Origin: Brevibacterium antiquum CNRZ 918
Lineage (GTDB): Bacteria > Actinomycetota > Actinomycetes > Actinomycetales > Brevibacteriaceae
DNA: 64,000 nt
Direction of reading: 5' to 3'
NCBI RefSeq assembly: GCF_900169145.1
Contig: NZ_FXZD01000002.1
Location: 248,001-312,000, forward strand
Part shown: positions 11,800-19,616 of the stretch, piece by piece
Position numbering within the stretch: position 1 is the first letter of the stretch
How the letters are laid out: the number at the start of each line of letters is the position of its first letter
Made by a program: the position numbers and the translations under genes
Notes under the pieces: model-generated
What the model was told of the DNA's origin: nothing
Databases searched by the model: none
What the model saw: the letters and a program-made list of their open reading frames with translations, nothing else

Positions 11800-12231
11800 A
11801 TGAAGCCGGATCCCACCGACCTGACACTGCCAGAGCGTGACCGACAGGAATTGATCACATGGTCGGTGGCATGTGCTGAGCGGCTGCTGCCTGTGTTCTC
11901 TGCTGATCGTCCGGACGATCGGCGACCGAGGGAGGCTCTCGACGGAGCACTGCAGTTCGCGGAGGGACAAATGACTGTGGGGCAAATTCGAAAGCTCGCC
12001 TTCGGCTGCCATCCGGCCGCACGAGAGGCCTCGGAATATGCGAGTACAGCAGTTGCGCGTGCCTGCGGTCAGGCGGTGGCGGTGGCACATATGGCAGGTC
12101 ATAGCCGGGAGTTGGTGCGCTATACGAAGAAGGCGCTCGCAGGTAGCGAACTGGCACGCGAACTCGAATGGCAGAAGGCCCATGTACCTGGTCGATTCCG
12201 CGAATACGTGTACCCCGACGCTGACGGCTGA
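11800..12231 (+). CDS. Immunity-protein-like (Imm5-type) alpha-helical protein
   Basis: This 143-residue protein resembles the family annotated as putative immunity protein (Imm5-like). It opens with a DRQELITWSVACAERLLPVF helix and carries a paired Asp/Arg stretch (DDRRPREALDGA). Repeated Ala-rich helices follow, including GCHPAAREASEYASTAVARA and GQAVAVAHMAGHSREL. No toxin gene lies next to it. Many genomes carry orphan copies, so a direct antitoxin role is not established. The C-terminus (PDADG, stop) runs into a heptanucleotide repeat. Confidence 0.6.
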   Translation: MKPDPTDLTLPERDRQELITWSVACAERLLPVFSADRPDDRRPREALDGALQFAEGQMTVGQIRKLAFGCHPAAREASEYASTAVARACGQAVAVAHMAGHSRELVRYTKKALAGSELARELEWQKAHVPGRFREYVYPDADG

Positions 12232-12269
12232 CGGCTGACGGCTGACGGCTGACGGCTGACGGCTGAGGG
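12221..12269. repeat. (CTGACGG)6 heptanucleotide tandem repeat at a stop codon
   Basis: Six perfect CTGACGG units run from 12221 to 12262, followed by one imperfect unit (CTGAGGG) to 12269. The first two units contain the last codons and TGA stop of the immunity-like gene. Because the unit is seven bases, TGA appears in every frame within 21 bases, so copy-number change would hardly alter that protein. Confidence 0.95.
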
Positions 12270-12392
12270 TATCGTCCACTCCTCGTTCCATATGGTGGAT
12301 TCGTGTTGACCAGTTACTGGGACTGACGAAAGTATGACAGCAAGAGTTACTGTCGACTTCCCCACCTCGGTGGCGGACCCGAAGGAGTGTCC

Positions 12393-13037
12393 ATGCCCAA
12401 GCCCGCGATCATCGGTTGGTCCCATGGAAAGTTCGGGCGCTCCGAGTCGCCGCTTCCTGAGATGATGGCCGACGTTGCCAGGGCCGCCATCGCCGATGCA
12501 GGTCTCGAACCTGCCGACATCGACGTCATCCATGTCGGCGTCTACAACAACGGCCTGTCCAGGCAGGGATTCGAGGCAGCACTGCCCGGCGTTGTGTTCC
12601 CCGAGCTGGCTCTCACCCCGGCGCATCGGCATGAGAACGCCTGTGCCACAGGCTCTACCGCGGTTTTTGCCGCCCACGATTCCATCGCCGCTGTCTTCGG
12701 CGAGATCGCCCGTCAGTACTTCGACCGCTACGGCGACCGCTCACAGACCCTCGCGAAGCTGGCCGCGAAGAATCACGCCAACGGTTCCCACAACCCGTTG
12801 GCCCACATGCAGAAGGACCTCGGATTCGACTTCTGTAACACGGTCTCGGAAGAGAACCCCTATGTCGCCGAACCGCTGCGCCGCACCGACTGCTCGATGG
12901 TCTCCAACGGAGCCGTCGCTCTTGTCATGGCCGCCGAAGATGTCGCCGCATCGGCTCCCCGGGCAGTGACCTGGCGCGGCATGGGCAACGCCAACGACTT
13001 TATGCCTTTGTCGAAGCGCGATCCGCTGTCGTTCGGT
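12393..13037 (+). pseudogene. Acetyl-CoA acetyltransferase (SCP2-type thiolase) remnant
   Basis: The start ATG 12393 follows GAAGGAG. The N-terminus and the nucleophile region (ENACATGS) are thiolase-like. The sequence then jumps from AAHDSIAA straight to VFGEIARQYFDRYGD. In relatives a block of some 50-60 residues separates these segments, so an in-frame internal deletion is inferred. The frame goes on through NPLAHMQKDLGFDFC, EPLRRTDCSMVSNGA and NDFMPLSKRDPLSF, then meets foreign sequence at a GGCCCCGGGGCC palindrome. The C-terminal half with the second catalytic Cys/His region is missing. It cannot be a working thiolase. Confidence 0.85.
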
Positions 13038-13221
13038 GGCCCCGGGGCCCGTCGAATCCGCGTTGACCGCAGGTCAGGACTACGACACCTCGAACCAGGC
13101 CATCGATCGTTTGGGTGTTCCGGCTGAGATCGCCGAGGCGGTCGCCTACCTCGCCAGCGATGGTGCCGCCTTCACAACGGGCCAGATCCTGCGCATCGAC
13201 GGTGGAGCCGTGATGTCGTGA
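13038..13221 (+). pseudogene. C-terminal fragment of a short-chain dehydrogenase (SDR)
   Basis: In a different frame from the thiolase remnant, this stretch encodes VAPGPVES, then RLGVPAEIAEAVAYLASD and TGQILRIDGGAVMS. That is the standard last 60 residues of a classical SDR (PG motif and GxxxxVDGG tail). The Rossmann core and the Ser-Tyr-Lys catalytic residues are absent. The junction lies at GGCCCCGGGGCC (13038-13049), so one deletion seems to have removed the 3' half of a thiolase gene and the 5' half of an adjacent SDR gene. Confidence 0.85.
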
Positions 13222-13271
13222 GGCGCCGACTCGGAACCGGAAGGCCACAGGAGAATGGGTAGTCTGGGCGC

Positions 13272-14057
13272 ATGGAGGATCGAGATTCTGCGCGCGCCGC
13301 CAAGCATTCATCGTCGCTGACCGAAGCACTCGACGTCCGCTCCGTCGGCTTCACACCTATCAAGGGGGCACGGCATCTGTCGCAGTCGGATGCCGACTTC
13401 GACGAGCGCGGACCAGTGGGGGACCGCCGGTACTGCCTCGTCGACGTGGAGAAGCGACAGGTGCTGCGAACCGTGCAGAATCCCTCACTTGTCGCAGTCT
13501 TCGCCCGGCTCCACGATGACCATTTGGAGACGAGGCTGCCAGATGGCCGATCGGTCAGTGCAGTGCCGGAGGTCTCCGGCGAGACGCTGACCTGCGACTA
13601 CTGGGGTCGACCTGTCGAGGCTGAGCTCACAGACGGGCCACACGACGGGCTGCTGTCAGCCTGGCTCGGCAAATCCGTGCGCCTGGCGAGAGTCCCGCGA
13701 GGAGACGTCGTCTACGGTGATCCGGTGTCCATCGTCGCCACAGCCTCCATCCGCGATCTGGGCCGCAAGGTCGACCACCCCGACCTGCTCGCCGAGGCGG
13801 CACGGTTCCGGGCGACCTTCCTTATCGACACCGAGGAACCGTTCGTCGAGGAGACCTGGGCCGGGCGCGAGGTGTCGTTGGGTGGTGTCCGTGTCCGGAT
13901 CGGGGAGACGATTCCTCGATGTGCGGTCATGGATCTGGACCCGGTGACCGGTGCGCGCGGGCCACGCCTGTTGAAGTCCCTTGCCGCGTACCGTGGTAGT
14001 AACGCCAACGGCGAGCCGTTCTTCGGGACCTACGCCCAGGTCGTGGGCGAGTCGTAG
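13272..14057 (+). CDS. MOSC domain protein
   Basis: This 261-residue protein has the layout of MOSC (molybdenum cofactor sulfurase C-terminal) proteins. An N-terminal beta-barrel opens with VRSVGFTPIKGARHLS and GDRRYCLVD. The catalytic cysteine motif (RCAVMDLDP, about residue 220) is followed by a LLKSLAAYR segment. Family members bind or deliver sulfur or Mo-cofactor, or reduce N-hydroxylated compounds. No molybdopterin genes are nearby, so the specific role is open. Confidence 0.8.
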   Translation: MEDRDSARAAKHSSSLTEALDVRSVGFTPIKGARHLSQSDADFDERGPVGDRRYCLVDVEKRQVLRTVQNPSLVAVFARLHDDHLETRLPDGRSVSAVPEVSGETLTCDYWGRPVEAELTDGPHDGLLSAWLGKSVRLARVPRGDVVYGDPVSIVATASIRDLGRKVDHPDLLAEAARFRATFLIDTEEPFVEETWAGREVSLGGVRVRIGETIPRCAVMDLDPVTGARGPRLLKSLAAYRGSNANGEPFFGTYAQVVGES

Positions 14058-14138
14058 CGAACCGGTAGGTCTGCGAACGATATTTCGCGACAAGTGATCC
14101 TCAGAATCGATGATGAGTTTATACGTCCACCCATATGT

Positions 14139-14154
14139 ACAAATACTCATTTGT
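14139..14154. promoter_or_regulatory. Inverted repeat upstream of ArsR gene
   Basis: ACAAAT-N4-ATTTGT forms a perfect 6-bp-arm inverted repeat 36 bp before the ArsR start. It lies in an AT-rich patch (CATATGTACAAATACTC) unlike the surrounding G+C-rich DNA. It is a plausible operator for autoregulation by the ArsR-family product. Confidence 0.6.
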
Positions 14155-14190
14155 GCTAGATTGTGTGTGTTCGAGCAGAGGGGCAAGACG

Positions 14191-14526
14191 ATGAGCAATG
14201 AGGCCGCAGTCAGTCTTGATCTGGCGCTGCGTGCGCTTGCAGATGAAAACCGAAGGGTGATCCTGTCCTCGATCCGGTCGGCACCGCAACCCGTGGGTTC
14301 CATCGCAGAGACGACCGGCCTGTCACAACAGACGACTTCCCACCATCTCGGTGTGCTGCAGAAGGCACGACTCGCGATCGGCACTCGGGACGGCACGCGA
14401 CACCTGTTCACCGTGGACACCGACGGAATCGCGGCGGTGCGTTCGTACCTGGATGACTTCTGGCCGATCAAGCTGTCGGCACTGAAATCCGTCATCGAAG
14501 CCTCGGAGCGTAAAGCACATGGCTGA
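14191..14526 (+). CDS. ArsR-family winged-helix regulator
   Basis: This 111-residue regulator has the ArsR HTH: a core starting ALRALADENRRVILSSI, then GLSQQTTSHHLGVLQKARL as the recognition helix, and a wing with GTRHLFTVD. No metal-binding ELCVCDL-type box is seen, so it belongs with the ArsR proteins that pair with SRPBCC proteins. I chose ATG 14191 because the upstream in-frame start would translate the operator region. It overlaps the next gene by eight bases. Confidence 0.85.
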   Translation: MSNEAAVSLDLALRALADENRRVILSSIRSAPQPVGSIAETTGLSQQTTSHHLGVLQKARLAIGTRDGTRHLFTVDTDGIAAVRSYLDDFWPIKLSALKSVIEASERKAHG

Positions 14527-14953
14527 GTCCCGGGACTCCATCGACATCGCCGCACCTCCCGAAGTGGTGTTCGACTACCTGACGACGAATGCCGGAATGG
14601 TGGCGTGGATGGGGCAGTACGCCGACCTGGAGCCGAAAACCGGAGGCCGGTTCGCCGTTGATATCGCCGGGCACCCGGTGCGCGGCGAATACCTGTGCGT
14701 CGAGTACCTGAGCCGCGTCGTGGTCTCATGGGGATTCCTCGGCAGCGATGACCTCCCCTCCGGTGCGTCGACGGTCGAATTCCGACTGACGCCGGTCACT
14801 GCCGGCACTCATCTCGAACTCCGTCATTCTGACCTGCCCGAGACAGAAGTCCGTGGCCACGCCCACGGGTGGTCGAACTTCCTGCCGCGTCTGTCCACTG
14901 CGGGCGCGGGCGAGAACCCCGGTACTGACCATTGGGTCCCGTTGCCTGACTGA
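14519..14953 (+). CDS. SRPBCC (AHSA1-like) domain protein
   Basis: This 144-residue protein has an AHSA1/START-like fold: an IDIAAPPEVVFDYLTT opening, WMGQYADLEPKTGGRF and a C-terminal helix with GWSNFLPRL. Such proteins bind a hydrophobic ligand in a helix-grip cavity. The gene overlaps the ArsR gene by eight bases, a pairing that is common and suggests co-regulation. A similar pair exists at 20778-21651. The ligand is unknown. Confidence 0.82.
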   Translation: MAESRDSIDIAAPPEVVFDYLTTNAGMVAWMGQYADLEPKTGGRFAVDIAGHPVRGEYLCVEYLSRVVVSWGFLGSDDLPSGASTVEFRLTPVTAGTHLELRHSDLPETEVRGHAHGWSNFLPRLSTAGAGENPGTDHWVPLPD

Positions 14954-14995
14954 AAGCCACTGCGTCATCATCGTAGGAAGGAAGAGGAAAGCCCC

Positions 14996-15355
14996 ATGAC
15001 CCGCAACTTCGCCTACGACCTCGTCAAGAAGTACCACCACGCCTGGACCAGTGGCGATATCGAGACCGCAATGCAATACGTCGCCGATGATGTGACCTGC
15101 CGCGCCCCTGGCGTGGACCTCGACGGTAGAGACGCCTACCGGGACTTCATCGGTGGGTTTGCCCCGATGCTCACCGGAATCGGCGACATTGCCGAATTCG
15201 CCGATGGCGATCGCGTCGCCCTGTTCTACTATCCGCAGACCTCCACAACCTCGACAGCACCTGCGGCCGAGTTCTTCACGGTCGATGACGACAAGATCAG
15301 CCAAAGCGTGCTGATCTTCGACCGTCTCTCATACGGCCCGCCCGACGAAGGGTAA
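14996..15355 (+). CDS. SnoaL/NTF2-like small protein
   Basis: This 119-residue protein fits the NTF2-like SnoaL cone fold. The N-terminal helix (YDLVKKYHHAWTSGDIETAMQYVADDV) is followed by DLDGRDAYRDFIGGF and short strands. A ribosome site GGAAGAGG precedes ATG 14996. It probably forms one transcript with the ArsR-SRPBCC pair upstream and the TfoX gene five bases downstream. Whether it is an enzyme or a binding protein cannot be told. Confidence 0.75.
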   Translation: MTRNFAYDLVKKYHHAWTSGDIETAMQYVADDVTCRAPGVDLDGRDAYRDFIGGFAPMLTGIGDIAEFADGDRVALFYYPQTSTTSTAPAAEFFTVDDDKISQSVLIFDRLSYGPPDEG

Positions 15356-15360
15356 GGACA

Positions 15361-15780
15361 ATGCCGATGACGCCAGAGCAGAGCTCTCTCGTCGTACGTC
15401 TACGAGCACTGGTGGCAGAAGAGCCAGTCGTGCGGGAGGTGTCGATGTTCGGTGGACGCTCCCTGATGGTCAACGAGAAGATGCTGGTCAGCGCACAGAA
15501 AGACGGTGGCCTCCTGGTGCGGGTCGAAGCCGACAGGCACGAGGAGCTGCTGGACCTGCCCGGCGCATCTCAGGCAGAAATGGGGCCCGGACGTGACATG
15601 GGACCAGGCTGGATCGAAGTGTCTGCAGAAGCCATCAGGAACGACGAGCGCCTGACTTCGTGGGTCACAGCGGCGATGGAGCACAACCGGGCAGTGGCCG
15701 GAGCAAATCAGCTACGGCGGATGAAGAGCTCGAAGGTCACGGCCACGAGGTTCGCACCCGCGGCCAGTACACCGGAGTGA
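15361..15780 (+). CDS. TfoX N-terminal domain protein
   Basis: This 139-residue protein carries the TfoX/Sxy N-terminal domain: VREVSMFGGRSLMVNEKMLVSAQ, then LLVRVEADRHEELLD, with GWIEVSAEAI near the end. The competence link known from proteobacterial TfoX should not be assumed, because stand-alone actinobacterial copies are of unknown role. The start may be ATG 15361 or ATG 15367. Its last 73 bases overlap the convergent DUF296 gene. Confidence 0.8.
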   Translation: MPMTPEQSSLVVRLRALVAEEPVVREVSMFGGRSLMVNEKMLVSAQKDGGLLVRVEADRHEELLDLPGASQAEMGPGRDMGPGWIEVSAEAIRNDERLTSWVTAAMEHNRAVAGANQLRRMKSSKVTATRFAPAASTPE

Positions 15781-16160
15781 ACATCACCAGCGACGTCGAC
15801 GACCTCGCCCTCGAGGTGCACGCGGGGGTTCTCGCCCGATGCTGACGACACGGACCCTCTCAGGTGGGTGAACTCAACGGCGGGCCAAGGCGCGGTCCCC
15901 CGGGTGAACACGGCTCCGGTGGTGCTGCCGAGACTGGCGGACACCTCGGCGGAGTCGAACCCGGCCTCTCGGCAGACGCGCACGATGGCTCCAGCCACGG
16001 ACCGTTCGAGCAGTGTCGCTCCGGTCAGTGCGCTGAGGCTGCGGCCAGCCCTCCCCATCGAAAAACCGGGTGCCCCGTCGAACTTCGGCGGGGCACAGCC
16101 GTATCTCGGCGCGCGGGCCGTGCGCCGGCGGTGGGCGGCGTAGCTGTCCGGTGTTTTCAC
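15708..16160 (-). CDS. DUF296 (PCC-type) domain protein with GTG start
   Basis: I infer a 150-residue protein starting at GTG 16160, which overlaps the TGA of the YoaK gene (GTGA). Internal segments such as GATLLERSVAGAIVRVCREAGFDSAEVS, read in pieces, then VEFTHLRGSVSS and VHLEGEVVDVAGDVHSGVL resemble the DUF296/PPC fold, which ends with a conserved strand like AVTFELFI. The alternative ATG at 16058 would remove the first 34 residues. The family's role is unknown in bacteria. The 3' end overlaps the convergent tfoX gene by 73 bases, which is unusual and makes the call less certain. Confidence 0.6.
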   Translation of the reverse strand: MKTPDSYAAHRRRTARAPRYGCAPPKFDGAPGFSMGRAGRSLSALTGATLLERSVAGAIVRVCREAGFDSAEVSASLGSTTGAVFTRGTAPWPAVEFTHLRGSVSSASGENPRVHLEGEVVDVAGDVHSGVLAAGANLVAVTFELFIRRS

Positions 16161-16903
16161 TCGCCGAGGTGGGTGTGGGCTGCGCTTGTAGGCGGCATTT
16201 CCGTGGGCGAATCGCGCGCGGGGGAGACCTCCGCCTCGGCGAGGGACCGCTTCCGGGCGCCTCGGTGGCCGATGATGGCCACGACGGCAATGGCCACGGC
16301 GACGACGGCGATGCCGATCCACTGATTGATCATCAGCGTCGCGGCACCGGCGATGGCACCGATCAGGATGAGAAGGACGGCCAGCGCACGCCGGACCCAG
16401 CGGGCGCTGTCGCCCCCGGCCAGCCGTGAGTCGGAGGCGAGACCGACGATCGTCGAGGTCACGACCACTGTGGTGACATCGGCGATCTTCATCCGCCGGG
16501 CCGCAGCCGCCTGCGCTCCCATGAGGGCCGACAGTGCCGAGGTGAAGATCGTGCCGGCCAGTCCCACCTCGGGGTCGGGCACGAGTGCGACATAGACGGC
16601 CAGGCCGGCACACCCGAGAGCCACGCCGGAGAAGATCGCCGTAGTGCGATGGTGCCAGTCCTCGCCGATCCGCCCCAAGATGCGCCCGCCCAGGGCCGCG
16701 CCCAGCATGAAGAACACGAGCGCCAGTGCCGGGCGAAGTACCGGGGTGTCCTCGGCCCCGGCTAGGCCCATGCCGAGGATGACGACGTTGCCCGTCATGT
16801 TTCCGGTGAAGACCTTGTCGAAGCCCAGGTAGCCGATGGCATCGACCATTCCGGTCGAGAATGTCAGCACGAGCAGCATGGCCAGATCGAGTCGACGTGT
16901 CAT
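16157..16903 (-). CDS. YoaK/DUF1275 family membrane protein
   Basis: This 248-residue protein has about six hydrophobic segments and the DUF1275 signature (STGMVDAIGYLGFDKVFTGNMTGN, in two parts) near the N-terminus, with a second SALMGAQAAAARR motif. DUF1275 proteins are uncharacterised membrane proteins. A polar C-terminal tail of about 35 residues ends HTHLGE. The downstream DUF296 gene starts inside this stop codon, so the two are probably translated together. Confidence 0.82.
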   Translation of the reverse strand: MTRRLDLAMLLVLTFSTGMVDAIGYLGFDKVFTGNMTGNVVILGMGLAGAEDTPVLRPALALVFFMLGAALGGRILGRIGEDWHHRTTAIFSGVALGCAGLAVYVALVPDPEVGLAGTIFTSALSALMGAQAAAARRMKIADVTTVVVTSTIVGLASDSRLAGGDSARWVRRALAVLLILIGAIAGAATLMINQWIGIAVVAVAIAVVAIIGHRGARKRSLAEAEVSPARDSPTEMPPTSAAHTHLGE

Positions 16904-16964
16904 CGCGGTCCTTTCGTGGGGCTCTCCAATGAGCTCGGGGGATCCCGAATTTCACAAAATGAGG

Positions 16965-17010
16965 ATCGTTCGTATGCAAAACGATAAAGAGAGATTAGAT
17001 TGTATGCAAA
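16965..17010. promoter_or_regulatory. Two GTATGCAAA operator-like sites upstream of ggt/gntR
   Basis: GTATGCAAA occurs at 16972-16980 and 17002-17010, exactly 30 bp apart. The first copy sits inside an inverted repeat ATCGTT-N9-AACGAT (16965-16985). The second is within TTGTATGCAA, close to the TNGTATACNA sites I recall for FadR-type GntR regulators. They probably bind the GntR protein encoded at 18888 and control the ggt-gntR transcript. Confidence 0.6.
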
Positions 17011-17085
17011 CGAGTTTGTGTGGCAGAGAAGAATCGCGCCATCTGATCCGTACACTCGACCTCAGTTCGACGAAGGAATACCGAT

Positions 17086-18891
17086 ATGCCGTTCACCCCA
17101 CCCGCTGCCTTCACCACTCGGCCGACATTGGAGGGGCATTTCGGGATGGCCGCCTCCACCCACTGGTTGGCCACCGCAGCTTCGCAGGCCGTGCTCGAAC
17201 GCGGTGGCAACGCCTTTGATGCTGCCGTGGCAGGAGCCTTCCTTCTCCACGTTGTCGAACCCCACCTCAACGGTCCCGGCGGTGACATGACAGGAGTCTT
17301 CGCTACCGCCGAGGACCCGGCGAACCCGCAGGTCATGATGGGGCAGGGCCCGGCACCAGCAGCTGCAACCATTGAGCACTATCGCAGCGAGGGGCTCGAC
17401 ATGGTCCCCGGTGCCGGAGCGCTCGCCTCCGCGGTGCCCGGCGCCGTCGACTCCTGGCTCAACCTGCTTGAACACCACGGCACCTGGGAGCTTGCCGACG
17501 TTCTCGATTTCGCCGTCGACTACGCCGAGCACGGGCACCCGGTCCTCGCCCGAGTCGTGGGCACCATCGAGCGTGTCCAGGAGCTCTTCACCGAACACTG
17601 GCCCACCTCCGCAGCGCAGTGGATACCAGAGGGTCAGGTCCCGAAGTCCGGTGATCTCATCTATAACCGTCCCTATGCTGAGGTCCTGCGGAAGCTCATT
17701 GCCGCAGGTGAGGGTGCTGAAGGGCGTGCTGCCAGAGTCGCCGCGGCACGTCAGGAATGGAAGTCCGGCTTCGTCGCCGAGGCGGTCGCGAAGTTCATCT
17801 CCACCCCGCACCGGCACTCGACCGGGGGTGATCACACCGGTGTGATGACGACCGCTGATTTCGCCGGATTCGACGCGCACTTCGAGGCGCCGGTGACGAT
17901 CGACTTCCGTGGTTACTCGATTGCGAAGATCGGCGCGTGGGGGCAGGGCCCGGTCCTGTTGCAGACACTGAAGATCCTCGACGGCTTCGACGACGACCGG
18001 CTCGATCCCTCGACCGAGATCGGTGCGCACACGATTCTCGAGGCACTCAAACTCGCGATGGCCGACCGCGACACCTATTACGGGGACGGTGATGTCGATC
18101 TCGACTGGCTGCTCAGCGACGACTACGCAGCCAGCAGGCGTGATCTCATCACCGATGATGCCTCACTCGAATTTCGTCCCGGTGCGAACCGTGCAGGAAC
18201 TGTCTCGACCTTCGCCCCACCACTCGTGCTCGAAGGCGCGGACGAGGAGGCCATGGCGAAGGCGGGCGTCGGCGAGCCCACCGTGGCGAAGAACGGCGTC
18301 AACAACGGCGACACCTGCCACATCGACGTCGTCGACCGCTGGGGCAATATCATCTCCGCCACACCCTCCGGCGGTTGGCTGCAGTCCTCACCGATCATTC
18401 CGGAGCTCGGTTTCTGCCTGGGCACCCGCCTGCAGATGATGTGGCTCGACGAAACAGCGCCCTCGGCTCTGACTCCCGGAAAACGCCCACGCACCACGCT
18501 GACTCCGACCCTGATCTCGAAGGACGACCAGCCGGTCATCGCCCTCGGCTCTCCCGGCGGTGACCAGCAGGAGCAGTGGCAGCTGCTGATGATCCTGCGC
18601 ATGCTCGTCGGTGGGTACGAACCACAGCAGGCGATCGACGCACCGGCCCTGCACACCACGGCCCTGGCCGGGTCCTTCTGGCCCCGCACCTGGGTCCCGG
18701 GCGGGGCGATCGTCGAGGATCGCCTCGGCGATGACGTCATCAACGGACTCATCAGCCGCGGTCACGTCGTGACCAGGGCCGGCGACTGGGAACTCGGTCG
18801 GCTCTCCTGCGTGACTCGTGATCCGGCCACGGGACGAGTCACCGCTGGGGCGAACCCGCGCGGTGCCCAGGGTTACGCGGCGGGCAGATGA
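17086..18891 (+). CDS. Gamma-glutamyltransferase family Ntn-hydrolase
   Basis: This 601-residue protein is related to gamma-glutamyltransferases, which are made as a proenzyme and cleave themselves before a threonine. The candidate cleavage Thr is T410 in NNGDTCHIDVVD, followed by SGGWLQSSPI. The N-terminal half has MAASTHWLATAAS and GGNAFDAAVA, typical of the large subunit. No signal peptide is evident, so it may act in the cytoplasm, unlike periplasmic Ggt. It overlaps a GntR-family gene by four bases. The substrate could be a gamma-glutamyl compound or another amide. Confidence 0.85.
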   Translation: MPFTPPAAFTTRPTLEGHFGMAASTHWLATAASQAVLERGGNAFDAAVAGAFLLHVVEPHLNGPGGDMTGVFATAEDPANPQVMMGQGPAPAAATIEHYRSEGLDMVPGAGALASAVPGAVDSWLNLLEHHGTWELADVLDFAVDYAEHGHPVLARVVGTIERVQELFTEHWPTSAAQWIPEGQVPKSGDLIYNRPYAEVLRKLIAAGEGAEGRAARVAAARQEWKSGFVAEAVAKFISTPHRHSTGGDHTGVMTTADFAGFDAHFEAPVTIDFRGYSIAKIGAWGQGPVLLQTLKILDGFDDDRLDPSTEIGAHTILEALKLAMADRDTYYGDGDVDLDWLLSDDYAASRRDLITDDASLEFRPGANRAGTVSTFAPPLVLEGADEEAMAKAGVGEPTVAKNGVNNGDTCHIDVVDRWGNIISATPSGGWLQSSPIIPELGFCLGTRLQMMWLDETAPSALTPGKRPRTTLTPTLISKDDQPVIALGSPGGDQQEQWQLLMILRMLVGGYEPQQAIDAPALHTTALAGSFWPRTWVPGGAIVEDRLGDDVINGLISRGHVVTRAGDWELGRLSCVTRDPATGRVTAGANPRGAQGYAAGR

Positions 18892-19586
18892 TGACTGCAA
18901 AAGTTGAGTCCAGCAGCGTGAGCGTCGGCGCACAGATTCGCCAGGACATCATCCATGGTGTGCACCCGCCGGGCGGCAAACTGCGGGAAGCGGCCCTGGC
19001 GAAACAATACGAGGTCTCGCGGATCCCGATCCGGGAAGCGCTGCGGGCGCTTGAGGCCGAGGGGCTCGTCGAGTCCCGGGCCTACAGCGGCAGCATGGTC
19101 GCGCCCTCACCGACCGAGGATGCCGAGGATCTGTTCGAGATCCGCATCGTCTTAGAATCCGCGACCGCCAAACGGGCGGCGAAGCGCGCTGCGCAGCAGA
19201 GCAGCGGTGAGGCACCGGACGATCGGTGGCGGGCGATCCGCAAGGAGATCAACGAGATCCTCGACGCCGGCGACATCGTCATCGACCAGGAGCACTACGA
19301 GGACCTGGCAGTGCTCAATATGCGTTTCCACTTCGCCATCGCAGAACTCAGCGGCAGCCTGTCCTTCGTCAGTCTCCTGCGTCAGATCTCAGGCAAGATC
19401 GAGTGGCTGTACTCGCTGAACGTGACCCGCCGCGGACCGCAGGCCTGGCCCGAGCACCGCGACATCATCGCAGCCATCGACGCCGGACAGCAGTCGAAGG
19501 CCGCCGAGGTGATGGCCCGCCACGTTCGCCGCAGTCGCGACTCCTACTTCGCCATGATGGCGGCCCAGCCCGAACAGTCCAGCTGA
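18888..19586 (+). CDS. GntR-family (FadR/FCD-type) regulator
   Basis: This 232-residue regulator has the GntR winged helix (IRQDIIHGVHPPGGKLREAAL, then YEVSRIPIREALRALEAEGLV) and an all-helical FCD effector domain. Asp/His metal-ligand candidates (RFHFAIAEL, EHRDIIAAID) can be seen there. The start ATG overlaps the ggt stop (ATGATG, starts 18888 or 18891). It most likely controls the ggt operon through the GTATGCAAA sites upstream of ggt. Confidence 0.85.
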   Translation: MMTAKVESSSVSVGAQIRQDIIHGVHPPGGKLREAALAKQYEVSRIPIREALRALEAEGLVESRAYSGSMVAPSPTEDAEDLFEIRIVLESATAKRAAKRAAQQSSGEAPDDRWRAIRKEINEILDAGDIVIDQEHYEDLAVLNMRFHFAIAELSGSLSFVSLLRQISGKIEWLYSLNVTRRGPQAWPEHRDIIAAIDAGQQSKAAEVMARHVRRSRDSYFAMMAAQPEQSS

Positions 19587-19616
19587 TTTCGCTTCGCCGG
19601 AGATAACCAGTCTCGG

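Noticed and set aside
17062..18030. A 322-codon minus-strand frame within the gamma-glutamyltransferase gene.
   Set aside because: It overlaps a gene with a clear catalytic motif and shows only arginine- and glycine-rich sequence without a recognisable fold.
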